A stretch of DNA of 64,000 nucleotides from an uncultured Bacteroidaceae bacterium (GCA_934426255.1 CAKRYD010000012.1:12149-76148); one strand, 5' to 3'; shown: positions 16,956 to 26,212, numbered from the stretch's first letter. A program made the numbers and translations. Notes: a model not told the origin generated them from the letters alone.

Positions 16956-18344
16956 ATGACTTTAATCAAAACAATTTCGGGTTTTCGCGGAACCATCGGT
17001 GGAAAAACAGGAGATACACTGAATCCGTTGGATATAGTTAAGTTTGTCAGTGCTTATGCCCTGCAGCGTCGCAAGGCGTGTGGTGCAGGTGCCAATCTGA
17101 TAGTAGTAGGGCGTGATGCACGCATTTCGGGCGACATGGTGTCGAAGGTAGTTTGTGGCACCTTGATGGGACTTGGCTACGATGTACTTGATATCGGACT
17201 TGCTTCAACGCCAACCACCGAGTTGGCGGTGACCATGGCAAAGGCTTGCGGCGGCTTGATACTGACTGCCAGCCATAACCCGCGTCAGTGGAATGCCTTG
17301 AAGCTGCTGAACGAACATGGAGAGTTCCTGAACAAAGACGAAGCTAACGAAGTAATCAGACTTGCAGAAGACGAAACCAACTTTAAATATGCCGATGTTG
17401 ACCATATAGGGAAGTACACGCAAGACTCAACCTATGACCAAAAGCACATCGATTTGGTAAAGAGCCTGAAGCTTGTTGATGTAGAGGCCATCAGAAAGGC
17501 CGGCTTCCGTGTGGCCATCGATACAGTCAATTCGGTCGGCGGCATCATATTGCCGAAGTTTCTTGAGCAGATAGGTGTTAAGGATGTGACCGGCCTTTAT
17601 CTGGAACCTACCGGAGATTTTCAGCACAATCCCGAACCGCTGGAGAAAAACCTTGGTGACCTGAAAGCCTTGATGAAGCAGGGCGGTTATGACATCGGCT
17701 TTGTTGTAGACCCCGATGTAGACAGGTTGGCTCTGTTTTGTGAAAACGGTGAAATGTATGGTGAGGAATACACGCTGGTGACTGTGGCCGACTATATCCT
17801 GCAGCATACCAAGGGAGCCACAGTGTCCAACTTGAGCTCGACGCGTGCACTTCGCGATGTGACCGAGAAGTATGGATGCAAGTACTATCCCGCTGCTGTG
17901 GGTGAGGTCAATGTTGTAACAAAAATGAAGGAAGTGGGTGCTGTTATCGGCGGTGAAGGCAACGGCGGCGTTATCTACCCCGAAGCTCATTATGGACGCG
18001 ATGCCTTGGTCGGCATAGCATTGATACTTACTTATCTGGCCAAGAAAGGCTGTACCACAAGTGAATTGCGTCGTTCTTTGCCCGACTATACTATATCCAA
18101 GAACCGTATAGACCTGCAGCCCGGTGTTGACGTCGATGCTCTTTTGGAAAAAGTAAAAGAGGCACATAAGGGCGAACAAATCACAGATATCGATGGTGTG
18201 AAGATAGATTTTCCCGACAAATGGATACATCTGCGCAAGAGCAACACGGAACCGATTATCAGAATCTATACCGAGGCGGCAACGAAAGCGGAAGCCGATG
18301 CCCTGGCACAAGAGATGATAAAGGAAGTGATGTCGTTGCTCTGA
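16956..18344 (+). CDS. glmM: Phosphoglucosamine mutase/phosphohexomutase
   Basis: 462 residues, the normal size of the alpha-D-phosphohexomutase family. The phosphoserine loop is TASHNP (about residue 105), metal binding is DPDVDR, the sugar-specificity loop is GEGNGG, and the C-terminal phosphate loop is RKSNTEPIIRIYTEA. GlmM converts glucosamine-6-P to glucosamine-1-P for UDP-GlcNAc. The family also includes phosphomannomutases, so the sugar is inferred. It is the last gene of the operon. Confidence 0.85.
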   Translation: MTLIKTISGFRGTIGGKTGDTLNPLDIVKFVSAYALQRRKACGAGANLIVVGRDARISGDMVSKVVCGTLMGLGYDVLDIGLASTPTTELAVTMAKACGGLILTASHNPRQWNALKLLNEHGEFLNKDEANEVIRLAEDETNFKYADVDHIGKYTQDSTYDQKHIDLVKSLKLVDVEAIRKAGFRVAIDTVNSVGGIILPKFLEQIGVKDVTGLYLEPTGDFQHNPEPLEKNLGDLKALMKQGGYDIGFVVDPDVDRLALFCENGEMYGEEYTLVTVADYILQHTKGATVSNLSSTRALRDVTEKYGCKYYPAAVGEVNVVTKMKEVGAVIGGEGNGGVIYPEAHYGRDALVGIALILTYLAKKGCTTSELRRSLPDYTISKNRIDLQPGVDVDALLEKVKEAHKGEQITDIDGVKIDFPDKWIHLRKSNTEPIIRIYTEAATKAEADALAQEMIKEVMSLL

Positions 18345-18364
18345 GCCGATGTAATGCACAATTT

Positions 18365-18430
18365 AAAAAGCCCTCTCTGCTGTGGAAGTGATGCCGAAGG
18401 TACCTTGAATATATCATCGGGAGGCTTTTT
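18365..18430 (+). terminator. Candidate terminator after the phosphohexomutase gene
   Basis: AAAAAGCC (18365-18372) pairs with GGCTTTTT (18423-18430), extended by two pairs across a bulged C, with a long loop of about 45 bases. It is followed by GG rather than a longer T-run. A modest stem, but it sits 20 bases after the stop at the end of an operon. Confidence 0.4.
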
Positions 18431-18489
18431 GGAATGATGTGCAATCAATTTTAAAGAGAAATAATTAAATTAAAAATAAGAGATTTATA

Positions 18490-19458
18490 ATGAGCCCAAA
18501 AGCAAAACCATTCATCAAATGGGTTGGTGGAAAAGGACAACTCATTGAACAACTGGAAGCAAAACTTCCAGCTGACTTTGATAATTGGGATAACGCGACA
18601 TACATAGAACCATTTGTTGGCGGTGGTGCTATGTTGTTCTATATGCTGCAACAGCATCCAAATATCAAACGTGCTGTAATCAATGATATTAATAGCGACT
18701 TAATTACTTGCTACCGAACAGTACGTGACAATGTGGAAGAATTAATACCTGAATTGCAGGACATTCAAGCACAATATTACGCTTTGTCTGATATGGATGC
18801 CAAGCGGGAAATGTTTATGGCTGTACGCCAACGCTACAATGAGAAGAATCTTGACCCGATAGAGAATACCACAAAATTCTTTTTCCTTAACCGTACTTGT
18901 TTCAATGGCTTGTATCGTGTAAACAAAAAAGGGCTGTTTAATGTTCCGTGTGGTAAATATCTTCGACCTCAGATTTGTGATGAAGATACGCTTAGAGCTG
19001 ATAGTGAGTTATTGAAACGTGTTGAAATTTTGGAAGGTGATTTTGAGAATACTCTTCATTACGCCCAAAAAAGAACTTTGTTCTATTTCGACCCTCCATA
19101 CCGTCCGCTTAGTGGTACATCAAGTTTCAATGACTATACAAAGGAATCGTTCAATGACAATTCACAAGTTAGATTAAAGGAATTTTGCGACAGGATTGTG
19201 TCAGAGGGGCATTATTTCATGCTAAGTAACTCAGATTGCAAAGATAAGAATGAAGAGGATAATTTCTTCGATGTGCTTTATCGTGGCTACTTCATTGACA
19301 GAGTTATGGCTTCGCGCAATGTTAATGCAAATGGAACAAAACGAGGTAAAATTTCAGAATTGTTGGTTCATTGTTATGTAAACACAAAAGACCATCAATT
19401 GAAGTCTAATGAGTCGCAGCCGCAACATATGATTACAAAACAAATGTCTTATGCATAA
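18490..19458 (+). CDS. DpnM-like adenine-N6 DNA methyltransferase (GATC type)
   Basis: 322 residues, D12-class adenine methyltransferase. Motif X is KPFIKWVGGKGQL (about 5-17). The AdoMet-binding region is FVGGGAMLFY, and motif IV is DPPYRPLSG. The class includes Dam and DpnM, which methylate A in GATC. It protects host DNA from the nuclease encoded next, whose start overlaps by 8 bases. The whole island is more AT-rich than its neighbours, a sign of transfer. The GATC specificity is inferred from the family and the DpnII-like partner. Confidence 0.88.
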   Translation: MSPKAKPFIKWVGGKGQLIEQLEAKLPADFDNWDNATYIEPFVGGGAMLFYMLQQHPNIKRAVINDINSDLITCYRTVRDNVEELIPELQDIQAQYYALSDMDAKREMFMAVRQRYNEKNLDPIENTTKFFFLNRTCFNGLYRVNKKGLFNVPCGKYLRPQICDEDTLRADSELLKRVEILEGDFENTLHYAQKRTLFYFDPPYRPLSGTSSFNDYTKESFNDNSQVRLKEFCDRIVSEGHYFMLSNSDCKDKNEEDNFFDVLYRGYFIDRVMASRNVNANGTKRGKISELLVHCYVNTKDHQLKSNESQPQHMITKQMSYA

Positions 19459-20278
19459 AGAATTTGATAAGTTCATGTCTCAACTCAAAGGGACTAATCA
19501 AACATTGGATTTATTTTGTGACTTTGATAAAATCTCACAGAATGTTGAAGATATAAAGTTGAGCCTATGTATGCTCAATAGTCTCATTGGTGCATCCGAT
19601 TTGCGTAAGAGTGTCGAATTTATATGGAACAGGGACAAGAATGCCTTTTCGGCTATGGACATTCTTATTGCTGTGCGTACTCGTGACAAAAAGAAAATTC
19701 TTAATTCTGTAGGTAACTGTGTTCCGCTGGAAAGTATGTTTACCTCTGTTGATTCCGTTATGACATTTCTAACGAATACAGGGCTTGGTGCCGTTCTTCA
19801 AACGCAACAGGTAAAGAATCTTGTAGATTATGTATTTGGCATAGAAACAGGTTTGGATACAAACGCAAGAAAGAACAGAAGTGGGCACGCTATGGAGAAT
19901 ATGGTCGCTAACATTTTTACCAATGCAGGCATACCATTCAGAAAAGAAGTATATTCGAGAGAATGGGCTGCTATTACAGAAGTATTGGGAGATGACGAAA
20001 AGCGTTTTGACTTTGTTGTCGAGACTCCATCAAAGGTTTACCTTATAGAAGTTAACTTCTATAATAGTGGTGGCGGTTCAAAACTTAATGAAGTGGCACG
20101 CTCTTATTCAGACATTGCACCGAAGATAAATTCCGTGGCAGGTTTCGAGTTTGTTTGGATTACTGATGGTATCGGTTGGAAATCTGCAAAAAATAAATTA
20201 CAAGAGGCATACGGAATCATTCCAAGCGTGTACAATCTAACATCTGTCAATGAATTTATTAAAACCATGAGTTTATGA
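19451..20278 (+). CDS. DpnII-family type II restriction endonuclease
   Basis: 275 residues. It has the DpnII/MboI family layout: a helical N-terminal region, and a C-terminal PD-(D/E)xK core with RFDFVVETP followed by VYLIEVNFYNSGGGSKLNE (about 177-205). The Asp, Glu and downstream Asn/Lys positions match that family. It would cut unmethylated GATC. It lies between two methyltransferase genes, overlapping the first by 8 bases and the next gene by 4 (ATGA). No frameshift or truncation is visible. Confidence 0.85.
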   Translation: MHKEFDKFMSQLKGTNQTLDLFCDFDKISQNVEDIKLSLCMLNSLIGASDLRKSVEFIWNRDKNAFSAMDILIAVRTRDKKKILNSVGNCVPLESMFTSVDSVMTFLTNTGLGAVLQTQQVKNLVDYVFGIETGLDTNARKNRSGHAMENMVANIFTNAGIPFRKEVYSREWAAITEVLGDDEKRFDFVVETPSKVYLIEVNFYNSGGGSKLNEVARSYSDIAPKINSVAGFEFVWITDGIGWKSAKNKLQEAYGIIPSVYNLTSVNEFIKTMSL

Positions 20279-20799
20279 AGAATGGCGGGACAGGTGGTGG
20301 CAATACCATAACAGGGTTAATATATGAAGGGAAAGTAGATGTTGCAACATTTATTGTTGCGCAAAAGAACTACTCAATTGACGGAACTGAGATCTTGTAT
20401 AAGGGCAAATGTGTTGCATATATTTTTAAAAAACACGCTTTTTATGAATATTTAAGAACAAAAGGGGTTGAGTGGAGAAAGCATCTCTCAAGGCAATTAC
20501 TTCCAGACAATGCCATTTATGTCATTGTGAACAATACAATGTTTATATTGGAGGTCAAGACTCAACACAAAGCAGGTAGTGTTGATGAAAAATTACAAAC
20601 TTGTGACTTCAAGAAGAAACAATACCAAAAGTTATTGTTTCAATTAAATATGGAGGTTGAATATGTCTATATATTGGATGAATGGTTTAGGCAGTCTAAA
20701 TATAAGGATGTATTAGATTATGTCATAAGTGTTGGATGTCAGTACTATTTTAATTATATTCCATTGCAAAAACTGGGGCTTCCTATTCCTGAACAATGA
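20275..20799 (+). CDS. PD-(D/E)xK-like protein in the restriction-modification operon (possible second nuclease)
   Basis: 174 residues, ATG overlapping the previous stop (ATGA) and its own stop overlapping the next start in the same way. The N-terminus NGGTGGGNTITGLIYE (about 3-18) is a Gly-rich motif seen near the start of some restriction enzymes. A core of AIYVIVNNTMFILEVKTQH (about 81-99) gives the E-x-K of a PD-(D/E)xK nuclease, followed by a Lys-rich helix. The usual three-gene DpnII system (dpnM, dpnA, dpnB) has no such gene. It may be the nuclease partner of the second methyltransferase. The family name is not known to me. Confidence 0.6.
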   Translation: MKNGGTGGGNTITGLIYEGKVDVATFIVAQKNYSIDGTEILYKGKCVAYIFKKHAFYEYLRTKGVEWRKHLSRQLLPDNAIYVIVNNTMFILEVKTQHKAGSVDEKLQTCDFKKKQYQKLLFQLNMEVEYVYILDEWFRQSKYKDVLDYVISVGCQYYFNYIPLQKLGLPIPEQ

Positions 20800-21665
20800 T
20801 ACAATCTTATTATACATCTTCGAATAAAGACTTCATTCTTGCACATGGTGACTGTCTAAAACTTCTCAAAGAGTTTGACTTTAAGTTTGACATGATATTT
20901 GCCGATCCGCCTTATTTTCTCTCCAATGGTGGAATATCGTTGCAGAGCGGAAAGGTTGTGTGTGTGGATAAGGGAGATTGGGACAAGGGAAAGTCGCAAG
21001 ATGACATGATGGCATTCAACATGGAATGGCTTCGTTTGTGCCGTGATAAGCTGAAAGACAACGGTACAATCTGGATAAGCGGTACTTACCATAACATTTT
21101 TTCCGTCGCTAATTGCTTGACGGAACTCGGCTATAAAATATTAAATGTCATCACTTGGGAAAAGTCAAATCCGCCCGTCAACATTTCATGCCGATACTTC
21201 AAATACTCTACTGAGCTTGTCATTTGGGCAAGAAAGATGCAGAATGTTCCTCACAAGTTTAATTATGGCCTGATGAAAGAACTTAATAGCGGTAAGCAAA
21301 TGACGGACGTTTGGCGTATGCCTGCCATCGGTCGTTGGGAAAAGACTTGTGGTAAGCATCCCACACAAAAGCCATTGCGCCTTCTAGTTCGAATGATTCT
21401 TGCCTCGACAAATTCTGGGGATTGGATTCTAGACCCTTTTTGTGGCAGTTCCACGACAGGCATTGCTGCCAATCTTTGTAGACGACGGTTTGCAGGCTTG
21501 GAACAGGAGAAAGTATTCTGTGAATTAAGCAAAACAAGGCGTGAGAAAATGGAGGAGCTGGACAATTATAATAATCTGCTTACTCATATTGAGGAATTAC
21601 ATAAGTCAAAAGACTGCTTTATGCTTAATGAGGAAATGTGTGTTTATGTTCAAGTACCATTTTGA
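20796..21665 (+). CDS. DpnA-like adenine DNA methyltransferase
   Basis: 289 residues, beta-class N6-adenine methyltransferase. Motif IV is ADPPYFLSNGGIS, followed by VDKGDWDK, the same pattern as DpnA of the DpnII system. TQKPL and DPFCGSSTTGIAA give the C-terminal AdoMet site. DpnA also methylates single-stranded DNA, which helps incoming plasmids, although this protein could instead recognise a different site and pair with the preceding nuclease-like gene. The C-terminal 40 residues extend beyond the usual end. It is the last gene of the AT-rich island. Confidence 0.85.
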   Translation: MIQSYYTSSNKDFILAHGDCLKLLKEFDFKFDMIFADPPYFLSNGGISLQSGKVVCVDKGDWDKGKSQDDMMAFNMEWLRLCRDKLKDNGTIWISGTYHNIFSVANCLTELGYKILNVITWEKSNPPVNISCRYFKYSTELVIWARKMQNVPHKFNYGLMKELNSGKQMTDVWRMPAIGRWEKTCGKHPTQKPLRLLVRMILASTNSGDWILDPFCGSSTTGIAANLCRRRFAGLEQEKVFCELSKTRREKMEELDNYNNLLTHIEELHKSKDCFMLNEEMCVYVQVPF

Positions 21666-21752
21666 CTCAATCAGGGGCTGACGGTGCATGATGAAAGTAA
21701 AGTAAAAATAGAATGAGCTAAGTCTGTCAGATTTGCTCTACAAAAACTAAAA

Positions 21753-21783
21753 AATCCGGTTTCCAACTTGTGGGAACCGGATT
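21753..21783 (-). terminator. Terminator of htpG
   Basis: AATCCGGTT and its complement AACCGGATT form the base of a 12-pair stem (one wobble) with a short loop. On the minus strand a T-rich run follows, about 35 bases after the htpG stop. It also lies after the convergent restriction-modification operon and may serve both. Confidence 0.8.
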
Positions 21784-21817
21784 GGCTATTATCAGAGAAT
21801 AATCATCAGTAGCATGT

Positions 21818-23875
21818 TCACTTGATAAGGCTGATGCTACGCTTCAGGAATTTGTTGAGAGCTTCGCCTTTTAACAGTCCGTTTTGCAGCAGTGCAAGGT
21901 CAATCAGCTGGTGCACGATGGCATTGTCTTTACCGTAGTCGGAAAGGATCTTATCGCGTTTTCCTTCTTCGTCTTTGATGCTGTTCTCACAGTTCTTGAC
22001 ACTGTCTTTTTCGTCTTGTGTCACTTCTTCGGCCTTTTTATTGTTTTGCTGTTGTCTCAAGGCCGACAAGCGTGCATGAAGTCCTTTCAATTCTGAAACG
22101 ATAGGGTTGAGTGCCTCTTCCGTATTCTTTTTGGTCTCTTCGATGATGCGTTTGACGAGGGGATGGTCTGAGTTGAGCACAACGGCATACATGTCGGGCA
22201 TTTGTCCGTAGAAACTCATGCCTTGCTGTATTTTGCTCATCTCTTTCATACGGCGTGAAAATTCGTTCTGTGTGATGATCAACGGAACTGCGTTTTCGCC
22301 AAGAGCCTGCGTTTCAAAATGGAAGTCTTTTCCTTCTATCTTGGGCATCTGACTGCGGAACAAGACGGTGAGGTGCTCGCTTTCTTCGGCCGAAAGGTCG
22401 CTCTTTGCGGCTTCCTTTTGAGGAATGAGCCTTTCTACGGTATCGGCATCGACGCGGCAGAAGCGACTTTGCTTGAACTTTTCTTCCAGAAGTCCTACAA
22501 GAGGTGTGTCGAGCTGGCCGTCCATCAGCAACACATTGTAACCCTTTTCCTTGGCAGCTTCGATATAGCTGTATTGCTCTTCAGGATTGTTGGTATATAG
22601 GTATACCAGATTCTTGTCCTTGTCGGTCTGGTTGCCTTCGATGAGTTTTTTGTATTCATCATAGGTATAATATTTACCGGTTGTATCCTTGAGAAGGGCG
22701 TAATCCTTGGCTTTTTCATAGAAATCGGGCTGCGACAGCATTCCGTAACTGATGAAAAGTTTCAAGTCGTCCCATTTTTCTTCAAAGTCCTTTCTGTTTT
22801 CCTTGAAGATGCTTTGCAGGCGGTCGCTCACCTTTTTGGTGATGTATGTGGATATCTTTTTCACATTGGCATCACTTTGCAGGTAGCTGCGGCTGACGTT
22901 CAAAGGAATATCGGGCGAATCGATGACGCCGTGAAGCAGGGTAAGAAATTCGGGGACGATGTTGTCTACCTGATCGGTGACGAACACTTGATTGCAATAT
23001 AGCTGTATCTTGTTGCGGTGAATCTCGATATTGTTCTTTATCTTCGGGAAATAGAGAACGCCTGTCAGATTGAAAGGATAGTCAACGTTGAGGTGTATCC
23101 AGAAGAGCGGTTCGTCCATGCCCGGATATAATTCATGGTAGAACTTCTGGTAGTCTTCGTCTTTGAGTTCTGTGGCTTTTCTTTTCCAGATGGGGTTGAC
23201 ATCGTTGATGATGTTGTCTTCATCGGTTTCAACTTCCTTTCCGTCTTTCCATTCCGTCTTTTTGCCACATGCCACGGCAACGGGCAAGAAACGGCAGTAT
23301 TTGCGCAACAGTTCGAGAATCTTGTACTTTTCGAGATAGTCTTTGCTCTCATCGTCAATGTAAAGTACAATGTCGGTGCCACGGTCGTCTTTTTGGGCCT
23401 CTTCCATTTGAAACTCAGGTGTTCCGTCGCACGACCATTTCATGGCTTTGGCATTTTCCTGATAGCTTTTAGTGATGATTTCAACCTTTTTGCTGACCAT
23501 GAATGCCGAGTAGAATCCCAATCCGAAATGTCCGATAATGGAAGCAGCATCGTCTTTCTTGTATTTTTCGAGAAATTCGTTGGCTCCCGAAAAGGCAATC
23601 TGATTGATATACTTGTTGATTTCCTCTTCGGTCATACCAATACCGCGGTCGCTTACGGTGATGGTTCCCTTTTTCTTGTCGATGTTGACATGTACGGTCA
23701 AGTCACCGAGTTCGCCTTTTACTTCACCGCGTTGCGAGAGAATACGCAATTTTTGTGTCGCGTCAACGGCATTCGAAACTATTTCACGAAGGAATATCTC
23801 GTGGTCGCTATACAAAAACTTTTTTATGACGGGGAATATATTGTCTGTCGTTACCCCAATGGTACCTTTCTGCAT
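21818..23875 (-). CDS. htpG: Chaperone HtpG (Hsp90)
   Basis: 685 residues from the ATG at 23875, where homologues begin (MQKGTIGVTTDN). The frame is open about 31 codons further upstream without family-like sequence. GHKL ATPase motifs are EIVSNAVDA (motif I), DRGIGM and GHFGLGFYS, followed by the middle and C-terminal dimerisation domains. A cytosolic ATP-dependent chaperone for client protein folding. It forms its own transcript, with a terminator at 21753-21783. No clear TAnnTTTG box was found in front. Confidence 0.95.
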   Translation of the reverse strand: MQKGTIGVTTDNIFPVIKKFLYSDHEIFLREIVSNAVDATQKLRILSQRGEVKGELGDLTVHVNIDKKKGTITVSDRGIGMTEEEINKYINQIAFSGANEFLEKYKKDDAASIIGHFGLGFYSAFMVSKKVEIITKSYQENAKAMKWSCDGTPEFQMEEAQKDDRGTDIVLYIDDESKDYLEKYKILELLRKYCRFLPVAVACGKKTEWKDGKEVETDEDNIINDVNPIWKRKATELKDEDYQKFYHELYPGMDEPLFWIHLNVDYPFNLTGVLYFPKIKNNIEIHRNKIQLYCNQVFVTDQVDNIVPEFLTLLHGVIDSPDIPLNVSRSYLQSDANVKKISTYITKKVSDRLQSIFKENRKDFEEKWDDLKLFISYGMLSQPDFYEKAKDYALLKDTTGKYYTYDEYKKLIEGNQTDKDKNLVYLYTNNPEEQYSYIEAAKEKGYNVLLMDGQLDTPLVGLLEEKFKQSRFCRVDADTVERLIPQKEAAKSDLSAEESEHLTVLFRSQMPKIEGKDFHFETQALGENAVPLIITQNEFSRRMKEMSKIQQGMSFYGQMPDMYAVVLNSDHPLVKRIIEETKKNTEEALNPIVSELKGLHARLSALRQQQNNKKAEEVTQDEKDSVKNCENSIKDEEGKRDKILSDYGKDNAIVHQLIDLALLQNGLLKGEALNKFLKRSISLIK

Positions 23876-24113
23876 ATTGTTTGATGTTTTGGTTATATGT
23901 TTTACGTTGTCAGTGCAAATAGTGTGCCAAAAGAACGTCTGCATAGAATGATAGCGGTTTATATGCATTCCGATTGCTTGAATTACTATGAGCGTCCATC
24001 TTTTCAGTTGTCATTTGCGGATGTGACAACCTTTTTAGGAGGAAATCACAAGAAGTGTCTATTGATTCAGCTTATCAATCTAAAAAACGTCTATTGAAAT
24101 CAGGAAAAGACAA

Positions 24114-24298
24114 GATACTATGTGGCAGCTTCTCAGATACTATGCGACAGCCTCTCATGTACTATGTTGGAAGCTCTCAGATAGTATGTTGCAACCTCCT
24201 ATGTTTAAAGTGAGAGGATCTTTTATTGTATTCAGGAACTTACAACATTGTACCTCGGAGCTTGCAACATAGTGTCCCCGAGGTTGCAACATGGTATG
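24114..24298. repeat. 22-bp periodic repeat array, four forward and three inverted units
   Basis: Four direct units of exactly 22 bp (24114-24135, 24136-24157, 24158-24179, 24180-24201), core ACTATGTTGCAACCTCTCA with variation. A spacer of 31 bases follows, then three units of the same sequence in reverse orientation (24233-24254, 24255-24276, 24277-24298). The inverted block is bracketed by a 10-bp inverted repeat, TTGTATTCAG (24226-24235) and its complement (24303-24312). It lies in the 518-base gap between htpG and rng. The rest of the gap (23876-24113) holds the htpG upstream region with nothing else recognised. Confidence 0.85.
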
Positions 24299-24310
24299 TT
24301 GTCTGAATAC

Positions 24311-24355
24311 AAAAAGGCGATCGAATAGCTTTTGAAGCGTTACGACCGTCTTTTT
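24311..24355 (-). terminator. Terminator of rng
   Basis: AAAAAGGCGATCG (24311-24323) pairs with 24343-24355 (13 pairs with one G-T and one mismatch). On the minus strand the stem ends in a T-run (CCTTTTTG), 39 bases after the rng stop. Confidence 0.65.
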
Positions 24356-24393
24356 GTGTGTTTAATAAGTAAACGCCCTTGATGGGCAATGAC

Positions 24394-25983
24394 TTATTTG
24401 GGTTTATGAGATTTCATTTCTTGTTCTTCCTTCATATCTATTTCCTGGCCTTCTTCATCGTAGAAAGTGTATTGAAGGAATGCCAGACTTTGATCGGGAA
24501 CGATTTTCAGGCCACGTCCGTATTTGAGCTGCCATTTGTTTTTGATGGAAATGATACCTTTATTAATATAGGCAGCTACATAGGGGTGTACATGGAGTTT
24601 GATGCGTTTCAAGCCTAAATCGTTTACCAGAATGTTGATTTTGCTACTTAGCGTATCGGTGAAAAGTATGCTCGATTTGACAACGCCTGTTCCGAAGCAC
24701 GAAGGGCATGTTTCGTCGACGTTGACATCCATGGCAGGGCGCACACGCTGACGGGTAATCTGCATTAAGCCGAATTTGCTTAATGGCAGGATGTTGTGGC
24801 GTGCGCGGTCTTGCTGCATATTCTGTACCATCCGTTCATATAGCTTTTGCCGGTTTTCTGCTTTGGTCATATCGATGAAATCAACAACGATGATGCCGCC
24901 CATATCGCGCAGACGCAATTGTCGTGCCAATTCGTCGGCAGCTCCGAGATTCACATCGAGTGCGTTTTCTTCTTGGCCCTCAGCCGATTTTGAACGATTT
25001 CCGCTGTTTACGTCTACAACATGTAAAGCTTCAGTATGTTCGATGATGAGGTACGCACCGTGTTTGTAGGTCACAGTGCGTCCGAACAAAGCTTTGATTT
25101 GTTTGGTTACGGAGAAGTTGTCGAAAATGGGAACAACTCCGGTATACAATTTCACAATGCCTTCGCTTCCCGGTGCGATGAGCTGGATATACTCTTTTAC
25201 TTCATTGAAAGTGTTTTTGTTGTTAACATGAATGGCTTCGAATGAAGGGTTGTATAAATCGCGCAGCAAGGCAACTGTGCGGCTTGTCTCTTCGTATATC
25301 AGCTTGGGAAGTTTGTTGCTTTTTTGGGCGTTTGAGATTGTCGTTTCCCAACGCTTCAAAAGTATTTTCAGTTCTTTGTCCAGTTCGGCAACACGTTTGC
25401 CTTCGGCTACGGTTCTTACTATTACACCGAAGTTTTTTGGAGTGATGCTTTGCAGCAATTGCTTTAAACGTGCACGTTCGGCTGAAGAACGTATTTTTGA
25501 CGATACGGAAATTTTGTCGTTAAACGGCATCAGCACAAGAAACCTTCCTGCAAAAGACAATTCGCACGAAAGGCGTGGCCCTTTTGTGGAGATGGGTTCC
25601 TTGATGATTTGTACCAGCAGCTCCTGACCGACTTTGAGCGTGTTTTGTACGCTTCCATCTTTTTCCAAAATGGGTAATACGGGTGAATTGCTGATGGAAG
25701 GTAGCTTTTTTCTGTCGCTTAAGGCTTGTTTCAGATACTTTTGGTAGGACAAGAAATTAGTACCCAAGTCAAGATAATGTAAAAAAGCGTCACGTTCATG
25801 CCCTAAGTTTACGAAACACGCATTGAGGCCAGGCATTAGTTTCTTTACTTTAGCGATATACATGTTTCCAACAGAAAAGGATTCCTCTTGCCCTTCTTTT
25901 TGTAGCTCTACGAGCTTTTTGTCTTCCAAAAGTGCAATGGAAATCTCTTTGGGTTGAACGTCTACAATTATTTCACTTGTCAT
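24394..25983 (-). CDS. rng: Ribonuclease G/E family endoribonuclease
   Basis: 529 residues from the ATG at 25983 (MTSEIIVDV). The frame opens 18 codons earlier, but homologues start here. It has an S1-like RNA-binding region at about 35-125 (SVGNMYIAKVKKLMPGLNACFVNLG). The RNase H-like catalytic part has HVVDVNSGN and GGIIVVDFIDM with the metal-binding Asp residues. The zinc-link is DETCPSCFGTG. The length fits RNase G or a short RNase E without a degradosome scaffold. It processes rRNA and mRNA. It is followed by a small gene and HU upstream, all leftward. Confidence 0.92.
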   Translation of the reverse strand: MTSEIIVDVQPKEISIALLEDKKLVELQKEGQEESFSVGNMYIAKVKKLMPGLNACFVNLGHERDAFLHYLDLGTNFLSYQKYLKQALSDRKKLPSISNSPVLPILEKDGSVQNTLKVGQELLVQIIKEPISTKGPRLSCELSFAGRFLVLMPFNDKISVSSKIRSSAERARLKQLLQSITPKNFGVIVRTVAEGKRVAELDKELKILLKRWETTISNAQKSNKLPKLIYEETSRTVALLRDLYNPSFEAIHVNNKNTFNEVKEYIQLIAPGSEGIVKLYTGVVPIFDNFSVTKQIKALFGRTVTYKHGAYLIIEHTEALHVVDVNSGNRSKSAEGQEENALDVNLGAADELARQLRLRDMGGIIVVDFIDMTKAENRQKLYERMVQNMQQDRARHNILPLSKFGLMQITRQRVRPAMDVNVDETCPSCFGTGVVKSSILFTDTLSSKINILVNDLGLKRIKLHVHPYVAAYINKGIISIKNKWQLKYGRGLKIVPDQSLAFLQYTFYDEEGQEIDMKEEQEMKSHKPK

Positions 25984-26082
25984 GTATGAAGACTTGTCTT
26001 TCTTGTTTATAGATACAAAAAACAAATCTGAAATCATATTCTTTGAGTTTCAGATTTGTTCTATCAATATTATGCTGATAAG

Positions 26083-26172
26083 TTACTTGCTCTTGTGCCT
26101 GTTCTTTCTCAGTCTTTTTTTGCGTTTGTGTGTAGACATCTTGTGTCTTTTTTTCTTTTTTCCGCTTGGCAT
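26083..26172 (-). CDS. 29-residue basic protein, mS38/COX24 (AURKAIP1)-like ribosomal protein
   Basis: A 29-codon frame, ATG at 26172 and TAA at 26083-26085. The protein starts MPSGKKKKRHKMSTHK and continues KRKKRLRKNRHK, very rich in Lys and Arg. This matches the short AURKAIP1/COX24-domain proteins annotated throughout Bacteroidota, which are related to mitochondrial ribosomal protein mS38 and the bS22 type and expected on the 30S subunit. It lies between HU and rng in the same direction, where Bacteroidales usually carry it. It is too short for ordinary gene finders, but codon content and context make it credible. Confidence 0.85.
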   Translation of the reverse strand: MPSGKKKKRHKMSTHKRKKRLRKNRHKSK

Positions 26173-26212
26173 AGCTTCAAATTTTAATGGTTTATTATAA
26201 TGGACAATTCTC

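Noticed and set aside
23876..24113. Small frame upstream of htpG or extra N-terminal codons of HtpG
   Set aside because: The extra codons have no similarity to HtpG N-termini and the family start MQKGTIG fits the ATG at 23875.
24114..24298. CRISPR array
   Set aside because: Units follow each other without unique spacers, half of them are inverted, and no cas genes are near.
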